Part shown: one piece after another, positions 54,358 through 64,000 of the stretch
How positions within the stretch are numbered: position 1 is the stretch's first letter
How the letters are laid out: each line of letters opens with the position of its first letter
Origin: Cryomorphaceae bacterium
Lineage (GTDB): Bacteria > Bacteroidota > Bacteroidia > Flavobacteriales > Schleiferiaceae
Length of the DNA: 64,000 nt
Assembly (NCBI GenBank): GCA_017858515.1
Contig: JAFMBM010000007.1
Span: 17,962-81,961, forward strand
Direction of reading: 5' to 3'
Position numbers and translations under genes: made by a program
Notes under the pieces: model-generated
Told to the model about the DNA's origin: nothing
Databases searched by the model: none
Seen by the model: the letters and a program-made list of their open reading frames with translations, nothing else

Positions 54358-55098
54358 TTGCAAATGAAGAACCTAAAATGGCTTTTGATTGGCGCTATTG
54401 CTCTTTTCTCCTTCCAAATTAAAACAACTTCCACCTTTGACTTAAACCATGAAACAGTTGCTATGGAAAACAGATTGTTCGCTGAAATTGAAGACTATAT
54501 TTCTGATTTCCCATCAGACACGAGCACTATTCCTCCTGAACGCCGTCAAGTTCTTCGTGAAATTACGCGCTATGCCGAGGAGGGTCTAGAAAAGAATCAA
54601 GACGTAAAACTCACTTTCATCTGTACACACAATAGCAGAAGAAGCCATCTTGCTCAGATCTGGACTGCCGTTGCAGCCAATTACTATGGCTTGGGGGAAT
54701 CTATTTCTTCCTATTCGGGAGGAACGGAGACTACGGCTTTTAACCCAAGAGCCGTTGCAGCACTTCAAAGAGCTGGACTACAATTAAACAGCCAAGACCA
54801 TTCGACTAATCCCAGGTATTCTGTGCGTTTCTCAGAAGATGGAAATTCATTGGATTGTTTTTCAAAAAAGTACTCAGATGAGTCGAACCCACAAAGCGGT
54901 TTTGCAGCCATTTTGACTTGCTCACACGCAGATGAAAGCTGTCCGATTGTTAGCGGTGCGGAAGCTAGAATTGCCATTCCATATGTTGATCCAAAGGTAT
55001 CGGATGGTAGCCCAGAAGAAGTGTCGACCTACGATGCCCGATGCAGACAAATCGCACAAGAAATGTTCTATTGGGTAAGCAAGATTCAAAGGAAATAA
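54358..55098 (+). CDS. Low-molecular-weight phosphatase/arsenate reductase-like protein with predicted N-terminal signal/TM segment
   Basis: LTFICTHNSRRSHLAQIWTAVAANYYG...SGGTETTAFNPRAVAALQRAGL; N-terminus MKNLKWLLIGAIALFSFQIK. An alternative start without signal is at 54463. Confidence 0.85.
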   Translation: MQMKNLKWLLIGAIALFSFQIKTTSTFDLNHETVAMENRLFAEIEDYISDFPSDTSTIPPERRQVLREITRYAEEGLEKNQDVKLTFICTHNSRRSHLAQIWTAVAANYYGLGESISSYSGGTETTAFNPRAVAALQRAGLQLNSQDHSTNPRYSVRFSEDGNSLDCFSKKYSDESNPQSGFAAILTCSHADESCPIVSGAEARIAIPYVDPKVSDGSPEEVSTYDARCRQIAQEMFYWVSKIQRK

Positions 55099-55110
55099 TC
55101 TACTCAAACT

Positions 55111-55140
55111 AAAGGGGCTCTCCTTCTAAACAGCCCCTTT
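55111..55140 (+). terminator. Hairpin terminator after ars operon
   Basis: AAAGGGGCTctccttctaaacAGCCCCTTT. Confidence 0.75.
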
Positions 55141-55218
55141 ATCCTCTGCATTTGGTGCAATGAAAAAAGCGCAGAATTATTTAGATTCACCTTGAAATTG
55201 TAACCAACCGAATTCAAC

Positions 55219-57249
55219 ATGAAACCATCTGCCCTTTTGCGCATTGCACTGGTTTTTCTCCTGCTACTATTGGTATTTAACTCTGTAGCTCAGAATCGAA
55301 ACGATTCTTTGTTTCAAGCTTCGGGTGATGCATTAATAAAACAAATGTCTACCGACTTGCCCAATGCGATTAAAGCGGCAAAGGATATGGTGTTTTTTTC
55401 AGATACGGCACGTTTTGAGAAATTTATCGATGCACAGTTTAAATCGAGACAGCTTCTTGCCATTGCTTTTGGTAGGATGCAAGAATTGGATAGCGCCGAA
55501 TTCTGGAATTTGGAATGCCTGAAATGGGCCAAAGAAAACAAGGCGAACAGTTCGGTTTGGAGTACCTTATTCAATCTCGCTTCAAATAGCTATTCATGTG
55601 GATATGAACTAACAACCCAAGATTATTTGGATAGTTTATTATCCATTTCATTGAGCGAAGAAGAGGAAGCTACTTTCTTGGCACAAACAAAAATGAAGAC
55701 CTTTCAATCGAAAATCTTCAGGGAAAATGGAGAATTTGCCTTGGCTGCTGTATACGCTCAACAAGCTCTAAAGGCTTTACCTGTTTATGCTTCTAACCCG
55801 ATCAATGCACATGAAGTTCGAAAACGAATCATTACTCAACAAAAAGAAAATAGCCTAGACGCTTTGGGCTCCGCATTTAGACTACTCGGAATTCTAGACA
55901 GTTCTGAGGCTGCCTACAGTCGCGCACAAACTCAGGCTGTTTTAGGTGGATGAAAGGATTACCAACTGAGTATTGGCACAAACCAAGTTAAACTTTACAG
56001 CTCTACAAATCAATTGGGAAAGCTTAAATCTACTCTTTCTAAAATTCGTTTGATTGCACGTGAATACGGTTCGAAATCTATTTTGTTAGATTATAAACTC
56101 ACTGAATTAGACTATTTGGTTGTTTCAGGGAAAACGGCTCTTGCTCTCGATTCATTGCAAGCCTTTCTTCCTAAAGTTAACCCAGCAGAACAATCCCCAA
56201 ATTGGCTCTCTTCTTTTTAATTGCTTGCATCCAACATTTATCAAAAAAATGGGAATCTTGAATCTTCTCTCCGATACTATCAACTTCCAGACAGTGTGGA
56301 AGAATTTCTGGTTGATGAAAAGCGCAATGTTAGAGGAGAGGAATTAAGGCGGAAATTCGACTTGGTAGCGAAGGAAGCCCAGATAAAATTATTAGAGACC
56401 AATCAACAACTTCAGGAAGAGCTCATCGCAGCAGAGAAAAAACGAAGTCTCCTGTATGTGGCTCTGCTCCTTTTAAGTTTGGGTATTTCAGTCTTTATCT
56501 TTATAGCCCTTTCTCGTATTCGAAAAGAAAAGAAAGTGAGCGAACAACTCAACACCGAATTGCAAAAGTCTTTAGACTTCCAAAACACCTTGTCTACCGT
56601 TCTGTCGCACGACATTCGAAACTACAGTGGAGCACTGGAAATGGGTCCCGGTTTGGTAATGGATTTAATTGAAAACCAAGAACTAGATCAAGCAATGGTT
56701 CTTTTGAAGGAATTGGAAATAAAACTCCGCTCGCTTAATCTCAGTGTTTCCAACCTTATGCTTTGGGCGGTGCCTCAATTAAAAATGGGCGTAGCTATTC
56801 TTCAATCGGAATTGAATATTCCCAATACAATCGACTTCCATCTAAAACAATCGGAATCGCTGTTGAAAGGCTTTAAAATACAATTGAAGCAGTTTCATTC
56901 AGGAGAAGAAGTGGTTAAAATATCCAAAAATACCTTCGACGTTATTCTTCGAAACACCCTCTTCAACGCTATTAAACATAGCCAAGCCACTGAAATCGCC
57001 ATACGCACAGAACTAAAAAACAAGCAGCTTATCTTATCCATTCGCGACAATGGAAATGGACTGCCACAAGAAGTTTTAAGTCGTTTTATGGAAGGAACTT
57101 CTGCGCTGGCAAATCATTGGAAAGATACTGAGAGTGGATTCGGATTATGGATTATGCGGTACTATGCCGATCTTTCTTCCACCAAAGTTACCTATAAAAG
57201 GGAGGATACCTTTTCCAATTTCATTTTCGAATTTAGCTGTCAAGAATGA
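55219..57249 (+). pseudogene. Disrupted TPR-containing membrane histidine kinase
   Basis: ORFs 55219..55953, 56014..56220 and 56221..57249 are all in one frame, split by TGA (55951-55953) and TAA (56218-56220). H-box SHDIRNYSGALE and HATPase IRDNGNGLPQE...GFGLWIMRYYADL are in the last part. Confidence 0.85.
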
Positions 57250-57950
57250 AGGAACTCAGTGTAATCATTGTTGAAGACGACTTAATCCATCAATCCAATG
57301 CGAAGAGTCTGTGTAAAAAACTAGATCTCGAAGTTTTGGCCCTAGCCGATAATCATTACGATGCGCTGGCCCTCATTCTTCGGCATAAACCCAAGCTAAT
57401 TCTAGTAGACATTATGTTGAAAGAGGGCACAAACGGACTAGATCTAATTGCCGATGTTCGTGCACACTATCAACCTCTAGCGATTGTTACCACTAGTCAA
57501 ATTAGCAGTGAGTTCGTTTCGAAAGCAGCCCAAGCAGGAATTCAAGCTTATCTCGCAAAGCCACTTAGGCTAGAAGACCTTCAAACTTCCATCTTCTTGG
57601 CAGTTGAAAACACCAAGCTTCTGAATAAATCTTCGGATTTCATTTTACTCAAGCACGCTAGAGGAACCGATCGAGTGGCTTTAGATTCTATTGTTTACCT
57701 CTCTACCGCTGGAAATCGATACTGCGTTTATTTCTGCAACGAAAAGGAATACCGTATGCGCACGGGTTTACAAGAGGCTTTTGAAGCTTTGCCTAAGCAA
57801 GATTTCATACGCGTACACAAATCCTATGTAGTTCGACTAGACGCCATCCAAACCCTGCTGGCCTCCGACACCCTCCTTCTTAAAAACCGAACGCAAATTC
57901 CCATCGGTGAGGCTTATAAAAAAGAACTCCTAGAGCGACTTACCACCTAA
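57246..57950 (+). CDS. LytTR-family response regulator
   Basis: Receiver IIVEDDLIHQSNAK...ILVDIMLKEG..., LytTR domain VALDSIVYLSTAGNRYCVYF...QDFIRVHKSYVVRLDAI; ATGA overlap with kinase. Confidence 0.93.
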   Translation: MKELSVIIVEDDLIHQSNAKSLCKKLDLEVLALADNHYDALALILRHKPKLILVDIMLKEGTNGLDLIADVRAHYQPLAIVTTSQISSEFVSKAAQAGIQAYLAKPLRLEDLQTSIFLAVENTKLLNKSSDFILLKHARGTDRVALDSIVYLSTAGNRYCVYFCNEKEYRMRTGLQEAFEALPKQDFIRVHKSYVVRLDAIQTLLASDTLLLKNRTQIPIGEAYKKELLERLTT

Positions 57951-57951
57951 G

Positions 57952-57979
57952 TGACAATTTAGGTGCTTTCGGTGACAAT
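57952..57979 (+). promoter_or_regulatory. Two GTGACAAT direct repeats phased by 20 bp
   Basis: GTGACAATttaggtgctttcGTGACAAT-type arrangement (57952-57959 and 57972-57979), just after the LytTR gene and about 85 bp before the next gene. Confidence 0.5.
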
Positions 57980-58064
57980 CTTAAGGAATTGACTGTATAT
58001 CTGCGCTCTTTTCCATCCTACTCCTCTAAGAGTGAATACTTTCGGAATCTAAATCTAATGAACT

Positions 58065-61019
58065 ATGAAAACCATTCAACTCTTTCTATTCTCTCTACTC
58101 TTGAGTAGCACTCTTGGATTAAGAGCTCAACAACTCAAATGGGATGCGCACTTAAGTGGCCCTTCAGTAAGCACGAGCACTACAAATCACTCTAATGCTG
58201 ATCTTACCGTTACAGCTACAGCAATAGACCCTCTTGGCAACACCTATGTAGGTGGATATTTCCAAGGTGCTGTGGATATGGATCCCAGCGGTGGAACCTT
58301 TTGGCTCACCTCTACAGTAGGTTACAATGGCAATAACCACTCCGACGCATTTGTAGCAAAGTATGATCCCAATGGAGCCCTTATTTGGGCTTATGGGTTT
58401 GGTGGAAATGAAAATGAATACATCTCCGATATCGAATTAACCAGCAGCGGAGATTTAATCATACTTGGCCGCTATGGAGGCACTGTAGACTTCGATTTTG
58501 GACCCTCTGTTTCCAATCTGGTTAAACTTGGAAATAGTGAAGGATTTGTTTTGTCCATTACCTCTTCAGCTGCCTTTAACTGGGTCAAGAGAATCGGATT
58601 ATCAAACTTTGCGGGTGGTACAATTCCCGCGTGCTATGTAAACACCCATAAGCTATTCATAAAGCCCAATAATGAAATTATAGTGGCAGGTAATTGGAGC
58701 GGATTGTTCGGTTACGACAATCAAATACTCAATGCAACCAATCAATCAGGAAGTTCCGCCACCAAGAAAGATGGATTTGTTCTATTCTTGAACACAGATG
58801 GAACTCTACAACAATTTGTTTCTTTGGATGGTATTCCTGCCTCCGGTATTACGATTCCAGATATGACGTTTACAGGAATCGATGCTGATAGCAAAGGAGA
58901 CCTATATCTAAGTGGAAATTGTTCGGGCTGGTATGATTTTGCCCCAGGTACTAGCCAAACCGATATCTGGAGTTCTCAATATAATGAGGGCTTTGTCTGG
59001 AAATTAAGTGCAAATGGCAATTATAAAGCGAAATGAATTCTTAGTTATCACTACCCCTACTAGGGAGGAAGTTATATAGGTGCAAGCGAGTATACTAGTG
59101 ATCTAAAAATCGATGGAAACAAAGTTCATATTATTGGATATTTCCTAGGGGATAGCATAGATATTGATCCTTCTCCTTCTAAACATATGTTGTACAAAAG
59201 CACTAGTAATGCTGACGGCTATCTCACCGTAGTAGATACAAGTGGCAGCTTTTTATGGGGAAGTCAGTACGCTGGAAGTGGATCCCAAATCCCACGTAAG
59301 CTTCTTTTAGATGCAGAGGCTAATATCTACGTTGCGGGTACTTTTAATGGTAGTGCATTGGATCTCGATCCTGATCCTATCAATACCTTTATAGTAAACC
59401 GACCAACGGGTGCTACCAATAGCTTTATTCAGAAACTTGACAACTCGGGGCAATTTGTTTGGGGAGGCAGTATCTATAGTACTGACTATGCTTCTATTCA
59501 AGACATGTCTCTGAGCTCTGGTCCCAATCCTGTTCTTAACCTCGTTGGTTATTTTGAGACGGATGTCGACCTTGATCCTATCTACGGTGGTTCTCCTAAA
59601 ACCATGACTGGACTTACAGATGGTTTCATAACTCAACTTGAAAATGTAAATCCTGCTCCTCTAGCCGTTTCCACAGCATATTATCAATATGTTGGCGCTG
59701 ATTCTGCCTATGCAGGTGGCTCAGCGGTTTCGGAGGGCTCAAGCGCTATTCTTGCGAAAGGACTTTGCTGGAACACTGCCACGCAGCCTACTCTAGCCCA
59801 TTCTTTCTCTGTAAAGGGCACTGGTTTAGGATCTTTCAACGCTGTTCTTTCTCCTTTGCAAAGCAATACTACTTACTATTACAGAGCCTACGCATACAAC
59901 TCAAGCGACACGGCCTACGGAGATGAGTTTAGCTTTACTACTGCCTCTTCTTGCAACTTCATGAACATTAATCAGATAACCAAAATAGGAAACCCCAAAA
60001 CCTACCAAGTTCAATTCTCTACCGCCTCAGGCAGCTCTTTTGCCCTACAAACCAAACTCAGTAGCGATACGGTTTGGAATACTTCCGCAACTTGGACTAA
60101 CGCTAGTCTCAATCAGCGCAATTTCCAAGCTTTGGGTTATAATCAATCCATCGATCTTCGTTTGGGTGCTTTTGATGGTACAACTTGGACCTATGGCTGT
60201 CCTTCTAGCTTTACTTCCGACTGCAAGCCTATGAGCGTAAATGCCATTGAACTGGTGGCTCCTTTCTGCGAAAATGATTCTGCTCTTCTGAAAGCAACTT
60301 TCACGGGTGGCTATAGATCCAAATCCTTCTTATGGAATACAGGCCAAACTACTCGATTTATTTACGGTAGACAGGGAATAAACTATACTGTTGTGGTTAC
60401 CGATGAAGCAGGATGTCAAGATTCTGCAAGTGTTACGATTGCTTACTTTAATAGAGACAACACTCCCGCTGGATTCTCATTATCGAAAGACAATGCTACT
60501 ACCTTTACGGGTAGCTGGGCCATGCCTACTCTTATGCCTGGAGTAAGCCTCATTGGCTACAGAATGGCTTACCGTCAGGCCAATGTGGGTGGTCCTTGGT
60601 CATATACTCCACTGAGTCCGAACCAAACAGCTACCGTAGATTTTACGGGAAGTGGATTGCCCTCTGGCAACTATGAATTCGCCGCTTTTGCTCGTGTGAA
60701 CGACAATGGTACCCTTCTAAACAGTGGCTTTACTTGCAAAGAGCGCAAATTCTACAATGGCATTGGTGCTAAGAACGAGGGAGCTTCTATCGCTTCTTCT
60801 AGTCCTCTTGCCTATCCTAACCCTTTCAAGCATTCTATCACCATTCAAATCAATGGCGATTCTAACATTCGAATCTCAGATGCTTTAGGACGTATTATCT
60901 TAGAGACTAGCATGAATGCCGGAAGTCACGTGCTAAACACAGCCGATTGGGCCAATGGAGTCTATATATTGGAGGTAATAGGTGAAGAAAACCAAAACAT
61001 CCGCATTATTAAAGACTAA
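58065..61019 (+). pseudogene. Disrupted secreted repeat protein with T9SS C-terminal sorting domain
   Basis: ORFs 58065..59036 and 59187..61019 are in the same frame, interrupted by TGA (59034-59036) and TAG (59061-59063): NGNYKAK*ILSYHYPY*GGSYIGASEYTSDLKIDGNKVHIIGYF. C-terminal AYPNPFKHSITIQI. Confidence 0.85.
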
Positions 61020-61035
61020 GTTCTTCTAAATAGTA

Positions 61036-61070
61036 AATCCCCTTGTGAGCCAGCTCTCAAGGGGATTTTT
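61036..61070. terminator. Intrinsic terminator
   Basis: AATCCCCTTGTGAGccagCTCTCAAGGGGATTTTT. Confidence 0.85.
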
Positions 61071-61121
61071 CATTTCTATACGCCTAGGCACTCTTTGGTG
61101 CTATTGGCTATTCAACCCAAC

Positions 61122-62630
61122 TTATTCCTTAGAATCAGGGGCTTCGGCTTTGGTCTCTTCTTCCGTCTCTCCTTTTAGATAGGAAGGAAGTTTAAGTCCA
61201 GCCATATCAAACAGGTCGTTTAAGGGAGGTACCGCTTTCATCATTCCAGAAACAAAATTGGCCGTAGAGCCATTTCCATCTTGATTGTTGCCTGAATCCC
61301 AAACCGTAATCTTGTCAATTTTAATATTCTTCACCGCCTCTACTTGGGTACGAACCAATTCAGGTAATTTCTCAATTAACAGCAATTGGAAGGCTTTGGT
61401 TGGATCTCCTCCGGCAGCACTAACTACCTCCTTATATCCTTCAGCCTGCTTCGTTAGTATTTCAAACAGTCCTTTTGCCTCTGCTTCCATCTTCGCAAAA
61501 ATGGCGTCTGCCTCTCCTACGGCACTTACGCGTATTCTTTCCGCCTCAGCCTGTGCCTCAATAATGGCGCGCTGCTTGGCAATTTCTGCTGGAATTACTA
61601 TGTTGGCGATTTGGGTAGAACGCTCTCTTTCAGAACGTGCCAATTCGGCCTTTTGCTCTGCTACATAGGCTTCTTCTAATGCTCTTGCTTGCTGAACCTT
61701 TTCGGCCGTCATGGCTATCTTCAATGCTTCTGCTTCACGCTCTCTTCTCTTTGCATCTGAATTAGCAATGGCAATTTTGGCTTCATTCTCTCCCTGAATA
61801 GCTATTGCATTGGCTTCAGAGGTTTTTACTCTAGTATCTCTACTTGCCTCTGCTTTACCAATCTCTTCGTCTTTTCCCGCTAAGGCAATGCTAATTTCCC
61901 TGTCTTTTTGAGTAATAGCAATCTTAACGTCTCGGTCTCTGTGAGTCTCCGCAATTTGAGTGTCTTTTTCTCTATCTGCCAGAGCTTTTCCCGTCTCTCC
62001 AATCTTCTCTTGCTCGGCCACGCTTACTTTGGCTTCGTTTATGGCCTTGGCTGCCGCTTCTTTACCCAATGCTTCTATATAGCCCGACTCGTCGCGTATG
62101 TCCGTTACGTTTACGTTGATTAGTCTTAAGCCTATTTTCTTCAGTTCGCTGTCTACGTTTTTAGAAATGTTCTCCAAAAACTTATCTCGGTCTGAATTGA
62201 TTTCCTCAATGGTCATGGTAGCAATTACCAATCTCAGCTGTCCGAACAAAATGTCTTTTGCCAGCTCCTGAATTTGCTCAGAGCTCAGTCCCAACAAACG
62301 TTCTGCAGCCGTATTCATATTGTCGCTCTCGGTAGAGATGGCGATGGTAAACCGGCAGGGAACATCTACCCGAATATTTTGTCTGCTTAGGGCGTTTGTG
62401 AGGTTAGCTTCTATAGATAGAGGCTTTAAGTCTAAAAAAGCATAATCTTGAATTACGGGCCAGATAAAAGCTCCACCACCATGCACGCACTTGGCCGAGG
62501 TTCCACCTGTTTTACCATAAATAACTAAGATCTTATCTGAAGGGCAGCGCTTATAGCGCGAAACGAGTGCGGAGATGGTTACGAAGAGAACAATCGCCGC
62601 TACAATAACAATAATTACAGGTGACAACAT
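61122..62630 (-). CDS. Flotillin/SPFH family protein
   Basis: CPSDKILVIYGK..., ALSRQNIRVDVPCRFTIAISTE, long E/A-rich coiled coil with IAxAxRDxxxxI repeats. Confidence 0.93.
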   Translation of the reverse strand: MLSPVIIVIVAAIVLFVTISALVSRYKRCPSDKILVIYGKTGGTSAKCVHGGGAFIWPVIQDYAFLDLKPLSIEANLTNALSRQNIRVDVPCRFTIAISTESDNMNTAAERLLGLSSEQIQELAKDILFGQLRLVIATMTIEEINSDRDKFLENISKNVDSELKKIGLRLINVNVTDIRDESGYIEALGKEAAAKAINEAKVSVAEQEKIGETGKALADREKDTQIAETHRDRDVKIAITQKDREISIALAGKDEEIGKAEASRDTRVKTSEANAIAIQGENEAKIAIANSDAKRREREAEALKIAMTAEKVQQARALEEAYVAEQKAELARSERERSTQIANIVIPAEIAKQRAIIEAQAEAERIRVSAVGEADAIFAKMEAEAKGLFEILTKQAEGYKEVVSAAGGDPTKAFQLLLIEKLPELVRTQVEAVKNIKIDKITVWDSGNNQDGNGSTANFVSGMMKAVPPLNDLFDMAGLKLPSYLKGETEEETKAEAPDSKE

Positions 62631-62639
62631 ATAGATCTA

Positions 62640-63209
62640 TTAAATGGGTTCAACAACTAAAAGGGCATTACCTTCAATTCGCACTACTCTTACAATGGCA
62701 TTAGAAGGAATGGCATCCCGCTCGCTTATAGCATCTAACTCATGCATAGCACCGCGAATACTAATGGATACTTTGCCCTTGCCGCTTTTCATTCCTGGGA
62801 TCGGTAGATATACTTCGGCCGTTTTCTGAAGGGTTTCATTTAGCTTAAAACTATTGTCTTCTGCCAGTTTTTGGATTTCTCTTATTATAATGAAGAATAC
62901 AAATAGAAACGCAAGTCCTACTGCGAGAGAAAGAAGGATTAATACACTCTGACTTTCTATAGAAGAATAAAAGGATATTCCAGTCCAACTAAATCCCAAA
63001 AGAAAGTTGATCAGATTTCGTAGAGAGAAAAGCTGGAAGGGTGTATCGACTCCTTCGAGATTGCTGTCAAAATCGGCTTCCAATCCTTCGCTTGCATCTG
63101 AACCTATAAAGGTCATGAGTGTTTGGACAATAAAAATTAAACTAGTTGGAATAGCTACAATCCAAAATGTTTTAAGCAAAATGCTGTAGCTTTCGAAAGC
63201 CTCAATCAT
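62640..63209 (-). CDS. NfeD-like membrane protein with C-terminal OB-fold-like domain
   Basis: Four TM segments then GKGKVSISIRGAMHELDAISERDAIPSNAIVRVVRIEGNALLVVEPI; 9 bp upstream of flotillin. Confidence 0.75.
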   Translation of the reverse strand: MIEAFESYSILLKTFWIVAIPTSLIFIVQTLMTFIGSDASEGLEADFDSNLEGVDTPFQLFSLRNLINFLLGFSWTGISFYSSIESQSVLILLSLAVGLAFLFVFFIIIREIQKLAEDNSFKLNETLQKTAEVYLPIPGMKSGKGKVSISIRGAMHELDAISERDAIPSNAIVRVVRIEGNALLVVEPI

Positions 63210-63414
63210 TGTTTGAATTCAGATGAATTAATTAAAATACAATATAGCAAGAGAATAACAAATATGCTCCAACAATTCTCTCAAAAAACGGACTCGACAA
63301 AAAATACACAATAACTTAATCCTACTTCTAGGAAGTCTCCCTATTTTAAGAGAAAGCAACCTAGCCAACAGAGAATCTTAGGCATTTAGTTAAAGTAGAA
63401 AAAACCAAGTATGT

Positions 63415-63454
63415 TCAATAAAGTGTGTCTTAATAAATAGACACACTTTATTGA
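63415..63454. repeat. Perfect inverted repeat, 15-bp arms, 10-bp loop
   Basis: TCAATAAAGTGTGTC-ttaataaata-GACACACTTTATTGA. Confidence 0.9.
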
Positions 63455-63461
63455 GCACTTC

Positions 63462-64000
63462 CTAAAATCCTTGAATCTGCACCTCATCGCCCTGCTTACG
63501 ATGTAATCTCCAATTCAGCATTGTATTTCACCAGCGCTAGCCATCCTCCTTCCCTCTTTACTATTTCTCACTGCCTCCATGGAATTCTTCTTCTTCCAAC
63601 GGCAACTGTCCTTCCTTTCGCTCGCTGAGCTCATACTCCCATAATATGGGCTTCTTGTTCCACTTGCTCCACTCAATCTCCCTAAAGATCCATTGGTTCT
63701 CCCATTCTATTTCCTAAAGACCCCGCAGACTCTGAGGTTTATCTTGACCTTGTTGCTCGTCTTCCCATCTAATCTTCTCATCCTCCCGACCATTGTACTC
63801 AACCTCCCAGTGTTGTTTGTCCTTCTCCCAAAGCTTCTACTCTTCCTCCCGCCTATACTCCTCATTCCCTCGTTGGTTCTCTTCATCCCCCCGCCTTTGC
63901 TACTCATCCTCCCATCAAATCTCCTCATTCTCCCGCTCTCTGTACTCTGCCTCCACATTACCTTTCCTCATTCTCCTGCTTGCGGCGCTCTGCCTCCGCA
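63462..64000 (-). pseudogene. Decaying Glu/Arg-rich coiled-coil repeat gene, runs off the window end
   Basis: One minus frame reads EAEYRERENEEI*WEDE*QRRGDEENQRGNEEYRREEE*KLWEKDKQHWEVEYNGREDEKIRWEDEQQ...L*EIEWENQWIFREIEWSKWNKKPILWEYELSERKEGQLPLEEEEFHGGSEK**..., with a possible end NTMLNWRLHRKQGDEVQIQGF*. A frameshift near 63952 restores AEAERRKQENEE. Confidence 0.6.

Noticed and set aside
55219-61019. Stop-codon reassignment or programmed readthrough to explain in-frame stops
   Set aside because: TAA, TAG and TGA all interrupt genes here, frameshifts also occur in other broken loci, and TAA/TGA/TAG are used as normal terminators by intact neighbours. Pseudogenisation is simpler.
63707-63958. 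83-aa Gly/Arg/Met-rich ORF
   Set aside because: Out-of-frame reading of a decayed coiled-coil repeat; the neighbouring minus frame has the biologically sensible composition.

Overview
The window looks like chromosomal sequence from a Bacteroidota (Flavobacteriia-like) bacterium. Evidence is low-to-moderate GC, T9SS-type C-terminal sorting domains, Bacteroidota-style caa3 oxidase genes, and a Rho with a long N-terminal insertion. Most of it is a core backbone: cytochrome oxidase subunits III/IV, SCO, DUF420, TolC/HlyD efflux, tsaB, ABC exporter, truA, phosphoesterase, rho, MFS, peptidases, arginine decarboxylase, deoxyhypusine-synthase-like protein, fbp, pyrG, yidC, an alpha-2-macroglobulin/pbpC pair, an arsR-arsM-phosphatase operon, and flotillin/NfeD-like. 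I saw no rRNA, CRISPR array, intact transposase, integrase or recognisable defence island, and no tRNA, although tRNA detection by eye is weak. I do not see a clearly new multi-gene system. The most notable signals are: (1) a concentration of decaying genes in which adjacent ORFs rejoin in the same frame across single stop codons (sensor/adenylate cyclase, FGE-like, histidine kinase, secreted T9SS protein, terminal coiled-coil gene), while the core genes are intact; (2) a 31-bp near-perfect palindrome plus a second half-copy just upstream of a putative polyamine gene cluster; (3) 20-bp-phased direct repeats after an intact LytTR regulator whose kinase is broken; (4) a 15-bp-arm perfect inverted repeat near the right end; (5) orphan relics of an alpha-2-macroglobulin-like C-terminus and an Rpn-type nuclease. 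All family calls come from reading the translated sequence; no database search was run.
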